Assembly (NCBI GenBank): GCA_029238935.1
Contig: JAQZBN010000010.1
Span: 76,342 to 140,341, forward strand
Length of the DNA stretch: 64,000 nt
DNA from: Herbinix sp.
GTDB taxonomy: Bacteria; Bacillota; Clostridia; Lachnospirales; Lachnospiraceae
Direction of reading: 5' to 3'
The notes below the pieces were generated by a model that was not told the DNA's origin, searched no databases, and was given only the letters and a program-made list of their open reading frames with translations. The position numbers were made by a program, and so were the translations under genes. This document shows, in pieces, positions 36,795 to 44,830 of this stretch (its first letter is position 1; every line of letters starts with the position of its first letter).

Positions 36795-37891
36795 CTTACT
36801 CTCCTTCTTCCTAATAGTTTTGCCTTCGCTCGTTTTAACCTACGATTAACGATCTTGTCTTTCATTGCTCTCAGTGGAATCCAATCCTCAAAACCGTGGA
36901 TATGATTTAAAATCCGAAAGAATATAGTAAATAAAAGCCCCATCGATAACCCTTCTACTGTTATAGCAAAGGCAGGATGTAATCGGTGTAATGTTACAAT
37001 CCAATTTCTTGGAAGCAATGTCGGATAGTTATACACCTGTACATAGCCCTGAAATCTTCCTGTTTGACGTTGTGGAGATATGGTAAGTATGACTGATTCT
37101 TTTGACCGTGGTCGGATGAATTCCGGTGCATCGTATATATCAAGCGGTGCTATCCCAGTAAGAACTGTCCAAACTGGTATCAGACCGTTATTCTTTATTA
37201 CCATGGTAAGCTTTCCCGGCTTATTTACTTCTATTTGATCTCCTAATGTTCCAGGATATTCACTGACGAGATATTTCACTTGTGAGACCCTCGATCCAAG
37301 ATAAATACTAAGCATTACTAGTAATATAGAGATGATCACAACACTCTTATAGATATGACGCAGCCTTAATCTGTTCTTTGTTTTTGGTCTTCTCACGGAA
37401 CGTCGATTTTCTTTCAATGTTGCTGCAACTCCCAAGATCAGGAAAAACCAGGATAAGTATCTGGTGTAACCACGAAAACCTTCTTGAATACCGGAAGATA
37501 ATTTACCCAGACCAGGGATTATGATAGGTTGTCCATAAAAGGTAATCACTTTTCCTATCACTCTATTCGTGATTACTTCCGGTTCTCCACTCTCTTGATC
37601 CTCATAAGAAGAATTGTCACCTTTTGTGATAAAGCCTTCCTCACCCACTGCTATAATTCTATGGGTAATATAAGGAGCCTCCAGCACAACCGGGCGGTAC
37701 ATGATGATATCTCCTACCTGATAATTGGAAACATGCCATACAATAAAGGCATCATTTACCTTTATTAATGGCTCCATGCTATTCGAATATACATAAGTTA
37801 GAACAGGAGCACCATTGGTGTTAGAGCCGAAATTTAAGATAGCGATAACAATAAAAATACCAATGAATGCTCCATATATTCTTTTCTTCAT
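36791..37891 (-). CDS. SipW-type (ER-type) signal peptidase I with extra domain
   Basis: A 366-residue membrane peptidase. The catalytic Ser is in YSNSMEPLIK (about residue 38) and the second catalytic residue is His in YITHRIIAVGEEGFITKGDN, the Ser-His pairing of SipW and archaeal/ER enzymes, not Ser-Lys. Helices lie near residues 6-26, 144-160 and 180-200. A C-terminal region of about 170 residues (EVNKPGKLTMVIKNNGLIPVW, RLHPAFAITVEGLSMGLLF) holds an outside beta domain and a final helix, unlike the short Bacillus SipW. It likely processes the neighbouring secreted proteins. Confidence 0.88.
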   Translation of the reverse strand: MKKRIYGAFIGIFIVIAILNFGSNTNGAPVLTYVYSNSMEPLIKVNDAFIVWHVSNYQVGDIIMYRPVVLEAPYITHRIIAVGEEGFITKGDNSSYEDQESGEPEVITNRVIGKVITFYGQPIIIPGLGKLSSGIQEGFRGYTRYLSWFFLILGVAATLKENRRSVRRPKTKNRLRLRHIYKSVVIISILLVMLSIYLGSRVSQVKYLVSEYPGTLGDQIEVNKPGKLTMVIKNNGLIPVWTVLTGIAPLDIYDAPEFIRPRSKESVILTISPQRQTGRFQGYVQVYNYPTLLPRNWIVTLHRLHPAFAITVEGLSMGLLFTIFFRILNHIHGFEDWIPLRAMKDKIVNRRLKRAKAKLLGRRRVR

Positions 37892-37955
37892 CTCACTTAC
37901 CTAAATGCTTCAGATTTCATAAAATATAACTTAACATAATGACACTTATAGTTCA

Positions 37956-38462
37956 TTATTTTCCTTCGATATGAAGAACTGCGTTCAAGGTAGTTAAAGC
38001 ATCCTGACCGTTTGTATTCACGGTAAAATAATAATCACCTGCTGCACCTACCCCAATAGTTTCGCTGGAATTTCCGGTAGGGCTCATTGTAATACTATTA
38101 TTGTTACCATCATTTGACATAGTAACCTTGATCGGTATATCTGAATTATTTTTAATTTTAATTACTCCGCTGGTTGGTGTGCCGATTGAAAATACTGCAT
38201 CTGTATTAAAACCGCTGTTTCCATTGTTATTAATTGCTTCGTTTAGGTGAAGAGTCACTTTGCCATCGGATTCGGTTTTAACTAACCCAGCATATGTTGA
38301 TGTATTGGATATCTGAATTGCTACGTTTTCATCGGTGTCCACCAATATCTGTCCGGCAGTTACACTACGGTCAAAGGATAAACTGGACAAGGCTGCGGAT
38401 CCTATCGCTGCTATACTTAGTGCTGCAAAGAGAAATAAAGCCCCTACTTTAAATTTTTTCAT
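37956..38462 (-). CDS. Small secreted DUF1102/TasA-like protein
   Basis: A 168-residue protein with a signal peptide (MKKFKVGALFLFAALSIAAIGSAALSS, cut near 24-28 by the usual rule). The mature part is beta-rich with Asn- and Gly-rich loops (SNDGNNNSITMSPTGNSSE). The arrangement (FDRSVTAGQILVDTDENVAIQIS) is like the DUF1102 and TasA/CalY-type proteins cut by SipW enzymes. GGAGGAAAGTAA precedes the ATG. It is the first gene of the cassette and may build an extracellular fibre or coat; this is inference. Confidence 0.65.
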   Translation of the reverse strand: MKKFKVGALFLFAALSIAAIGSAALSSLSFDRSVTAGQILVDTDENVAIQISNTSTYAGLVKTESDGKVTLHLNEAINNNGNSGFNTDAVFSIGTPTSGVIKIKNNSDIPIKVTMSNDGNNNSITMSPTGNSSETIGVGAAGDYYFTVNTNGQDALTTLNAVLHIEGK

Positions 38463-38840
38463 TTACTTTCCTCCATTAGATTATTATTGATAAAATAGCT
38501 TGGTTTTATGTGATTCGTTTGATTTTTGTATGTAGCTTTTGTATAGTATTATCATACGTTATGATCTCCCATAGGAACAATATTAAAATGTTTCCAACCT
38601 TACGGTTCATTCCCGATACCCCTTTATTGGTGTCAAATCATCCATATGCTGTTTCATTTGTTAAGCTATTATTAACGGGGTAAATATATAACTGCGGTGG
38701 AGTAGAAACACGAGATCTATTTGATTTGTTAAAGAGAAGGAATATAAATAGATCAAGGAAATCTTGATAGAAAATCTTTCCCACGAAAGAGTCCACGAAA
38801 TAATGGAAGCATGGCGCAAAGTCCTAAGTCCATATATATA
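38463..38840. other. Intergenic region, possible promoters and decayed sequence
   Basis: No ORF with a ribosome binding site was seen. The part just upstream of 38462 should hold the minus-strand promoter of the secreted-protein cassette. On the plus strand a GCGCAAAGTCC word at 38813-38823 faintly recalls a c-di-GMP-I riboswitch, but its other blocks are absent. Confidence 0.35.
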
Positions 38841-38880
38841 AAAACATCGATAACAACTTTAATATTGTTATCGATGTTTT
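38841..38880. terminator. Strong bidirectional terminator
   Basis: A perfect 16-bp stem (38841-38856 with 38865-38880) with an 8-base loop is flanked by an A run and T run. It ends the minus-strand gene at 38969-40225 and could end any plus-strand transcript. Confidence 0.85.
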
Positions 38881-38968
38881 TATTTTAGTAAATTTTTAAC
38901 TGTATATATGATGCAAAACCGCTCACTTTTATTTCATACGATTCAACTTATGCAACTCCTACTACTTC

Positions 38969-40225
38969 TTAGAGGTTGACTGTTCGAGCCAAAAACAATT
39001 CACGGATCACTTCTTCATCTCCAAAACCAAAAGGACAGGCATCCGAAGGTCGATTCGCACTATAATACCAACGATATATATCATAAGAGTTCTGGTATTT
39101 TGCATAAGCTGTTATGTATTCTTTGGCTGCTATTTCTTCCAACCATTCCGTTAAAAGCGTATTAGTATCATAGGTACGTTTGATACTCTCCGTCATAATC
39201 CGTCTTGAAGGCATCTGCACCCAGCCTTCCGGATAGCGGCTATTCACCCATTCATCGATATAGCGGAGAAAATTTGCACGGGCTTCATCTCTAAGAAGTG
39301 CAAACCAGGTAATTTCATCATATCCCCAGGTAAAATAACTACCTTGATTGGGTACCCCACGATTTGGGTTCCTTCCAAAATTATCAAACTCAACGATAAA
39401 GGGCATCGCTTCGGCCGACCAACCACTGGGTGATACCCCCGGTGCACTGCGTGAAAACAGACTATCCAGATACTCTTCCTCACAGACGCATTCCATGGGC
39501 TTATCCAATACTTCTTTTAAGCGGATTGGGAACGCATTATAATCAAAGAGGCTGATACCATCAACACTGATTCCATGAGTATGGGCATCGCAGAGAACAT
39601 AATGTCTTCTGGCATGCTTCGCAGCGTACTCACGGATCATACCGATGACCTGCTTAAAATAACGGAAACCCTCATCCTCAGCGCCAATCAAATGTACCTG
39701 TCCAAAATGAATTCCCTCAAATCCAGCATCAATATACGAACAAGCACGGTAATAGATCCAAAGTCGTGATTCCAATTGATTGATATCCTCTACTGAAAAA
39801 TCTTCTCCCCATTGATTGATATACTTACCATTCTTAAATAGCATATTATCATAATTAAAATGACGGTCTACGATTTCCACACCAAAAGCTTCGAATACCC
39901 ATGTCGGTATCTTAATTGAATTTACAAAGCTTTTCTCAATACATTCAAATACACAGGCTTGTAGGATAAATTCCGGATCTACTCCATGAGCTCGTGCTGC
40001 TCTTTCCCTGGCAATTTGAAAATGTCTTGCATCATCGGTCTTACTCCATACATAGGACGCTCTACCTATGAACTTCGCACCTTCCTCCTTCAACATTCGT
40101 AAATCATCTTCGAATGTTGAGGAAGCCAAGCTGTTATCCTCCCCAATTCCACAATGGGTTACTGCTCTAGCGAGATAGTTATTGAGCACCTCTCTTGTAA
40201 TGTTTCCATCAAAATAAAAATTCAT
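38969..40225 (-). CDS. Unrecognised 418-residue protein, possible barrel hydrolase
   Basis: No family was recognised. The protein lacks a signal peptide and membrane helix. Alternating strand and helix segments (EGIHFGQVHLIGAED, RHYVLCDAHTHGISVDG, MPFIVEFDNFGRN, YFTWGYDEITWF) suggest a TIM-barrel fold like that of some glycoside hydrolases, with Glu and Asp near strand ends (DAHTH, EFDNFG). This is an inference. GAAGGAGAGGAAT precedes the ATG. It is transcribed alone and ends at a strong terminator. A metabolic role linked to sugars is plausible in this neighbourhood. Confidence 0.5.
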   Translation of the reverse strand: MNFYFDGNITREVLNNYLARAVTHCGIGEDNSLASSTFEDDLRMLKEEGAKFIGRASYVWSKTDDARHFQIARERAARAHGVDPEFILQACVFECIEKSFVNSIKIPTWVFEAFGVEIVDRHFNYDNMLFKNGKYINQWGEDFSVEDINQLESRLWIYYRACSYIDAGFEGIHFGQVHLIGAEDEGFRYFKQVIGMIREYAAKHARRHYVLCDAHTHGISVDGISLFDYNAFPIRLKEVLDKPMECVCEEEYLDSLFSRSAPGVSPSGWSAEAMPFIVEFDNFGRNPNRGVPNQGSYFTWGYDEITWFALLRDEARANFLRYIDEWVNSRYPEGWVQMPSRRIMTESIKRTYDTNTLLTEWLEEIAAKEYITAYAKYQNSYDIYRWYYSANRPSDACPFGFGDEEVIRELFLARTVNL

Positions 40226-40470
40226 ATTCCTCTCCTTCCTAGATCATAATCAACATTATCATGCACATTAATTCATCCCTTGTTTATCAATCCGAATTCC
40301 AAGTATTATTATACCAAATTATTATATCATATTCTAGTAATATTTATTATTTGATATATCTTTTTTGCTTGATAACTGATAAGCAAAAATAATTCTTATA
40401 TAACATAATCAACGTCTTAAATGTATCTAGGTTTCGAATAATTAATACACCGTTTAGAATGAAATATATA

Positions 40471-40513
40471 TTTTCATCTGAAATATATTTCATCTGAAAT
40501 GTATTTTCATCTG
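40471..40513. repeat. Three-copy short tandem repeat
   Basis: TTTCATCTG occurs at 40472-40480, 40488-40496 and 40505-40513, with related AT-rich spacers giving a period of 16-17 bases. It lies downstream of the small helix-hairpin-helix gene in that gene's direction. The remaining region 40226-40470 shows nothing else. Confidence 0.6.
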
Positions 40514-40532
40514 TAAGGTGTTATTAAGATTA

Positions 40533-40727
40533 TTATGATTTTAAGGAAAGCCCATGTTTAGTTAGTATTGTTTTTATTATATTGAGTGCTTTTGGTCCGA
40601 ACCCATGGAGTGCCAGTAATTCCTTTTCCGTAAATTGTGTCACTTGTTCTAATGTAGTAATCCCAGCTCCCTTTAATGCCCGATGAGCTGGCTGTCCCAT
40701 TTTTATCGTTGTTATATCAGGTAACAT
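40533..40727 (-). CDS. Small helix-hairpin-helix DNA-binding protein
   Basis: A 64-residue protein (MLPDITTIKMGQPAHRALKG) with two helix-hairpin-helix-like segments: GAGITTLEQVTQFTEKELLALHGFGPKAL. It resembles the C-terminal domain of RNA polymerase alpha and other tiny HhH proteins common in Firmicutes. It would bind DNA without sequence preference. The ATG at 40727 fits GGGGGAAG seven bases upstream; an in-frame GTG at 40733 is too close to that site. Confidence 0.8.
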   Translation of the reverse strand: MLPDITTIKMGQPAHRALKGAGITTLEQVTQFTEKELLALHGFGPKALNIIKTILTKHGLSLKS

Positions 40728-40861
40728 CCGCACTTCCCCCTATTGATTTATTTAACTTTTTTCATCATATAACATTGAGTAATTCTTGTAAATGAAGGAA
40801 GTACGATACACGCTATATTTTAATCCTGCATTTTCGAAAATTAGTCCATAGTTAAAATAAC

Positions 40862-40879
40862 TTGACATACTGTTGTCAA
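40862..40879 (+). promoter_or_regulatory. Palindromic operator-like site before decayed genes
   Basis: TTGACA and TGTCAA are separated by six bases, giving an 18-bp inverted repeat. The left arm also looks like a -35 box, with TATACT at 40891-40896 too far away for a standard promoter. It probably was a regulator-binding promoter for the genes that follow. Confidence 0.45.
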
Positions 40880-40924
40880 ATTATATCGAGTATACTTATT
40901 TTCGAAACGAAAGGAGGAATTCAT

Positions 40925-41431
<507 letters not shown>

Positions 41432-41449
41432 TCGAAAGGAGAAAGAATT

Positions 41450-41719
41450 ATGAAGTTATATGACTTACCACAAATAATACTTGATTTTATCACAGCTACA
41501 AACAAACCGGACCCCATCGCATATGTAGAATGTTTTCATGAAGATGCTATTGTTTGGGACGAAGGAGAAAAAAGACAAGGCAAAGCTGCTATTTTGGAGT
41601 GGAGCGATAAGCATCAGTTTGCAGTAAATGTTAGGATTAAGCCAAAGCAATATAAGATGGATATGAATAAAATTATTGTGACATTCCAATTGGATGGTGA
41701 TTATGATAAGACCGGGTAA
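41450..41719 (+). pseudogene. Truncated NTF2/SnoaL-like gene
   Basis: The 89-codon frame begins MKLYDLPQIILDFITATN, the start of a SnoaL/NTF2-like fold, and continues through FHEDAIVWDEGEKRQGKAAI. It should be about 120 residues. It ends at DYDKTG where a deletion joins it to the next remnant. GGAG precedes the ATG. Members of this family are small lyase- or isomerase-like domains often next to SDR genes, as here. Confidence 0.7.
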
Positions 41720-41870
41720 ATCCAGCTATGATCTTATGTTTATAACCATGTTTGCATCTATAGATGACTTAAACGCATACTTGTCGCATCCTGTTCATTC
41801 TAAGATTGGACACGAAATCAGTGAAAATATCACAAATCAAGCATCTGTATGCGTAGAAAGTAATGATTAA
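41709..41870 (+). pseudogene. 3' remnant of a Dabb-domain (stress-responsive A/B barrel) gene
   Basis: In a different frame from the NTF2-like remnant, codons from 41709 read KSSYDLMFITMFASIDDLNAY and continue HPVHSKIG to TAA at 41870. This is the C-terminal half of a Dabb domain; the start is missing. It shows the deletion that fused two neighbouring genes. Confidence 0.6.
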
Positions 41871-42052
41871 TCTTGTATACTTTAGAAGTACAACAAATAG
41901 AGGAGTGGTTTCATATCACTCCCCCTCTTATAATGAATATTTGTGACAATTCATTATTTTTTTCATAAATCTTTTTATTTAAACAAAAGATACTTCTTAA
42001 ATGATACTTCTTAAATAACTCTTACCTTAATTAGTCTCAAGGGTTTTAGCTT

Positions 42053-42622
42053 TTAGCTACCTGATCGATTCAAGGAATGATATGGACAGGTTATGATATG
42101 ATCATCTACCATTCCAATCGCCTGCATATAGGAATAAATAATGACCGGTCCAACAAATTTAAAATTACGCTTCTTTAACTCCTTACTGATTTGTTCTGAT
42201 AATACCGATTGAGCCGGCATCTCTTCTTGTGATTTTAACTGGTTATTCATCGGTGTATTCTCCGAGAAACTCCATAAGAACTTTGAGAAACTACCGAATT
42301 CTGATTGGATTTTTAATACTGCTATAGCATTGCTTCTTACCGCTCTCAGTTTTGCCATATTCTTAATCACATTGAATTGACCTCGGATGATTTCTAACTC
42401 TTCATCACTTAAGGAAGCACAATAGTCTATATCAAAATTATGAAATGCTTTTCTATACTCATCTCTTTTTGCAAGCACGATACTCCATGATAAACCGGCT
42501 TGTGCTCCCTCCAGAATAAGCATTTCAAACATATAAGTATCATCATGGCTTGGTACACACCACTCCTTATCATGATACTCCTGCATTATCGGATTATTGC
42601 CAGGCCATTCACATGCACTCAT
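42053..42622 (-). CDS. tag: DNA-3-methyladenine glycosylase I
   Basis: A 189-residue base-excision repair enzyme removing 3-methyladenine. The start MSACEWPGNNPIMQEYHDKEW gives the conserved Cys and Trp-Pro-Gly. LILEGAQAGLSWSIVLAKRDEYRKAF and the KFVGPVIIYSYMQAIGMVDDH segment are standard for Tag; the C-terminal His and Cys (DHIITCPYH) complete the zinc site with the N-terminal Cys. The ATG at 42622 follows GGAGG; longer starts lack a site. It is monocistronic. Confidence 0.92.
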   Translation of the reverse strand: MSACEWPGNNPIMQEYHDKEWCVPSHDDTYMFEMLILEGAQAGLSWSIVLAKRDEYRKAFHNFDIDYCASLSDEELEIIRGQFNVIKNMAKLRAVRSNAIAVLKIQSEFGSFSKFLWSFSENTPMNNQLKSQEEMPAQSVLSEQISKELKKRNFKFVGPVIIYSYMQAIGMVDDHIITCPYHSLNRSGS

Positions 42623-42733
42623 TTCTATTTCCTCCAATCTGTTTTCTTATTATCCATAGCATCACATGTATCATAGACAACGGTATGTCATATTACATAT
42701 TACCTGTTTATTGAATATCTTAATTGATTAAAA

Positions 42734-43915
42734 TCAATTACAACAGGTACTAAAAACAATATTGCGCAGTTTACGTGTAAGATTTGTAGTTCCCGCATTG
42801 GTTTTTTGTATCATAAATAGAAATACCAAATCATCCTTGGGACAATTACAGAAATAGGCTCCTAACCAGCCATCCCAGCCGTATTCACCAAGACTTGCCA
42901 GATCTCCTCCTTTGCTGCAATCCTTAGCAACACGCATTAAATTACCATAGCTATATCCGCATAAGGTATGCCAGGATGTAAAGTTCTTTTGTTGTTCCTC
43001 CGTTAAGGAGCCTGATGTAAAGTAGTTCACAGTCCTTGATTTTAATATGCGCACTCCGTTAAAGCTTCCCCCCTGCAACAGCATCCCAGCAAATTTGGAG
43101 TAGTCATCTACGGTGGATACCAATCCAGCTCCACCGGATTCAAATGCAGGATCTTGGTCCATTCTCTGAATGATTCCAAGATGATTTCCACTATAGCATT
43201 TTAAACCACCTTGTCCATCTTCTTCATAGGTTTTTACAAGACGGTCTCTTTTTTCTTCCGGCACCCAAAAACCGGTATCTTCCATCCCCAAGGGCTGAAA
43301 GATTTCCGTGCTTAGGAATTCTCCAAATCGCATACCACTAATCACTTCAACCAAAGCACCAAGTACATCAGCAGAAGTCCCATATTCCCAAGCTGCTCCC
43401 GGTTGAAATGCGAGGGTACATTGTCCCAGTTTATTCATGGCTTCTACCGTACCCATCGGTGAAGCACTAAAAAGTCTCTGATCTATTTCCTGAAATAAAG
43501 CCTCTGTATCTTTTCCTGCTTTACTATTACCCCCATATACCAAACCGGAGGTCATTGATAGCAAATCTTTAATCGTCATTTCCCTTTGAACCGGAACCAG
43601 GTTATCGCCTTCCTCAACCATCTGATTTTTAAACCCCGGTAAATACTTACTCACAGGTTCAAACAAATCGATCTCACCACGTTCCATGAGGATCATCACT
43701 GCTGCAGCAGTAACAGGCTTACTCATTGAATATAATCTAAAAATAGAATCTCTTCGTATAGGTCGTTTTTCCTCCTTATCTGCAAATCCAGCTTCCTCAT
43801 AAAGTAATTCCTCACCACTCTGAATAACTAATAGATTAGCCCCAGCTATTTCGTTCTTCTTAATACTCTCACTGATTGCCTTTTTAATCTGATTCATTTC
43901 TGCTTGCTTAAACAT
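42734..43915 (-). CDS. Beta-lactamase-family serine hydrolase
   Basis: A 393-residue cytosolic protein of the class C beta-lactamase/EstB family. The SxxK motif is SMSK in FRLYSMSKPVTAAAVM and the Tyr motif is in WEYGTSADVLGALVE. No signal peptide is visible, so an esterase or peptidase acting on small substrates is more likely than antibiotic resistance. The ATG at 43915 follows GGGGGA. It lies next to an SRPBCC gene in the same direction. Confidence 0.85.
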   Translation of the reverse strand: MFKQAEMNQIKKAISESIKKNEIAGANLLVIQSGEELLYEEAGFADKEEKRPIRRDSIFRLYSMSKPVTAAAVMILMERGEIDLFEPVSKYLPGFKNQMVEEGDNLVPVQREMTIKDLLSMTSGLVYGGNSKAGKDTEALFQEIDQRLFSASPMGTVEAMNKLGQCTLAFQPGAAWEYGTSADVLGALVEVISGMRFGEFLSTEIFQPLGMEDTGFWVPEEKRDRLVKTYEEDGQGGLKCYSGNHLGIIQRMDQDPAFESGGAGLVSTVDDYSKFAGMLLQGGSFNGVRILKSRTVNYFTSGSLTEEQQKNFTSWHTLCGYSYGNLMRVAKDCSKGGDLASLGEYGWDGWLGAYFCNCPKDDLVFLFMIQKTNAGTTNLTRKLRNIVFSTCCN

Positions 43916-43981
43916 CCTATTATCCCCCAAATATTTTTTGAATTATTAGAACATATTTTTCTGTATTTTTATATGATATAT

Positions 43982-44470
43982 TTATAGATTGCTATTTGTT
44001 ATTCTCTCTATCTCTTCTATATATTTTTCATACCATTTTTTCCATTCAAACTCTCTGTTTCCCAGTGTTCTGTTATCAATTAATGTTTGAATAACATCCA
44101 GGCATACGTGCCAGCCTGCAAGGTCCTTGGGTGTATGGTCTGTAATTTTTTGAAGCTTTTCCTTTAAAAGCAGGAGACATCCTCCTGCTTCGGGGTATAG
44201 TTCAAAACGAACACGGTCCTCTCCCCAGTTATATTCTAATACCGAATTATCTTTTAGTTCATAAATCTCCATCTCTACGAAGGTACCATCCTGCATATCA
44301 AACATCACAAATCCACCTTCTCTAAGATTATCAATGGAAATTTCAGAAAACCATTGTGACAGCTTTTTATTCGTTGTCAACCATGACCAAACTTCTTCTA
44401 CCGAAGTATTAAAATGTCGTTGAAATTCAACACAATAACCATATTCTGTTTTTTCTATATTTGCCAACAT
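43982..44470 (-). CDS. SRPBCC (AHSA1-like) protein
   Basis: A 162-residue protein of the START/Bet v 1-like SRPBCC superfamily, AHSA1 branch. Segments FNTSVEEVWSWLTTNKKLSQWF and GGFVMFDMQDGTFVEMEIYE match the family. The fold binds hydrophobic ligands; the ligand here is unknown. GGGAGG precedes the ATG. The serine hydrolase gene follows it at a distance of about 65 bases, so they may be cotranscribed. Confidence 0.82.
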   Translation of the reverse strand: MLANIEKTEYGYCVEFQRHFNTSVEEVWSWLTTNKKLSQWFSEISIDNLREGGFVMFDMQDGTFVEMEIYELKDNSVLEYNWGEDRVRFELYPEAGGCLLLLKEKLQKITDHTPKDLAGWHVCLDVIQTLIDNRTLGNREFEWKKWYEKYIEEIERITNSNL

Positions 44471-44690
44471 GCCAATCCTCCCTATTCATACAGCGTGAAA
44501 AGATTCATCCTATTTTATCCAATTTAGAAAAGTCTTACCAGACTTAACTGATTATAACATAGTTGTCTCATACTTTTCCATTCTTCTTTTTGATAAACTT
44601 ATCTTCATAGTATTATTATCCATAACTTTCAATTGTATAAATTTACTCACATTTCGTAATCAAAACTAGGATCAAATTATTTTACATAAA

Positions 44691-44785
44691 AAACCACCAA
44701 ATATAGGAGAATGATACAAACTTCCAATGAAGATGAAAATAATTCATCTATAATAAGGAGTTTTATCATACCTCATATTTGGTGG
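44691..44785 (-). terminator. Long branched terminator after beta-mannosidase
   Basis: An outer stem CCACCAAATAT (44694-44704) pairs with ATATTTGGTGG (44775-44785) and the minus strand continues in TTTTTTATG. The interior carries a second stem and a 6-bp hairpin GATGAA/TTCATC. It resembles in size the hairpin at 26525-26632. Confidence 0.75.
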
Positions 44786-44830
44786 TCATTTGAACCAGAC
44801 TGTTTTCGTCATGGTATACAAATCCTGAGT

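Noticed and set aside
38763..38840. Possible c-di-GMP-I (GEMM) riboswitch fragment
   Set aside because: GCGCAAAGTCC recalls part of the GEMM consensus, but the conserved GGCAAACC-like and second receptor blocks are missing and no plus-strand gene follows.
42734..43915. Antibiotic-degrading beta-lactamase
   Set aside because: No signal peptide and an EstB-like layout; the SxxK fold alone does not show beta-lactam hydrolysis.
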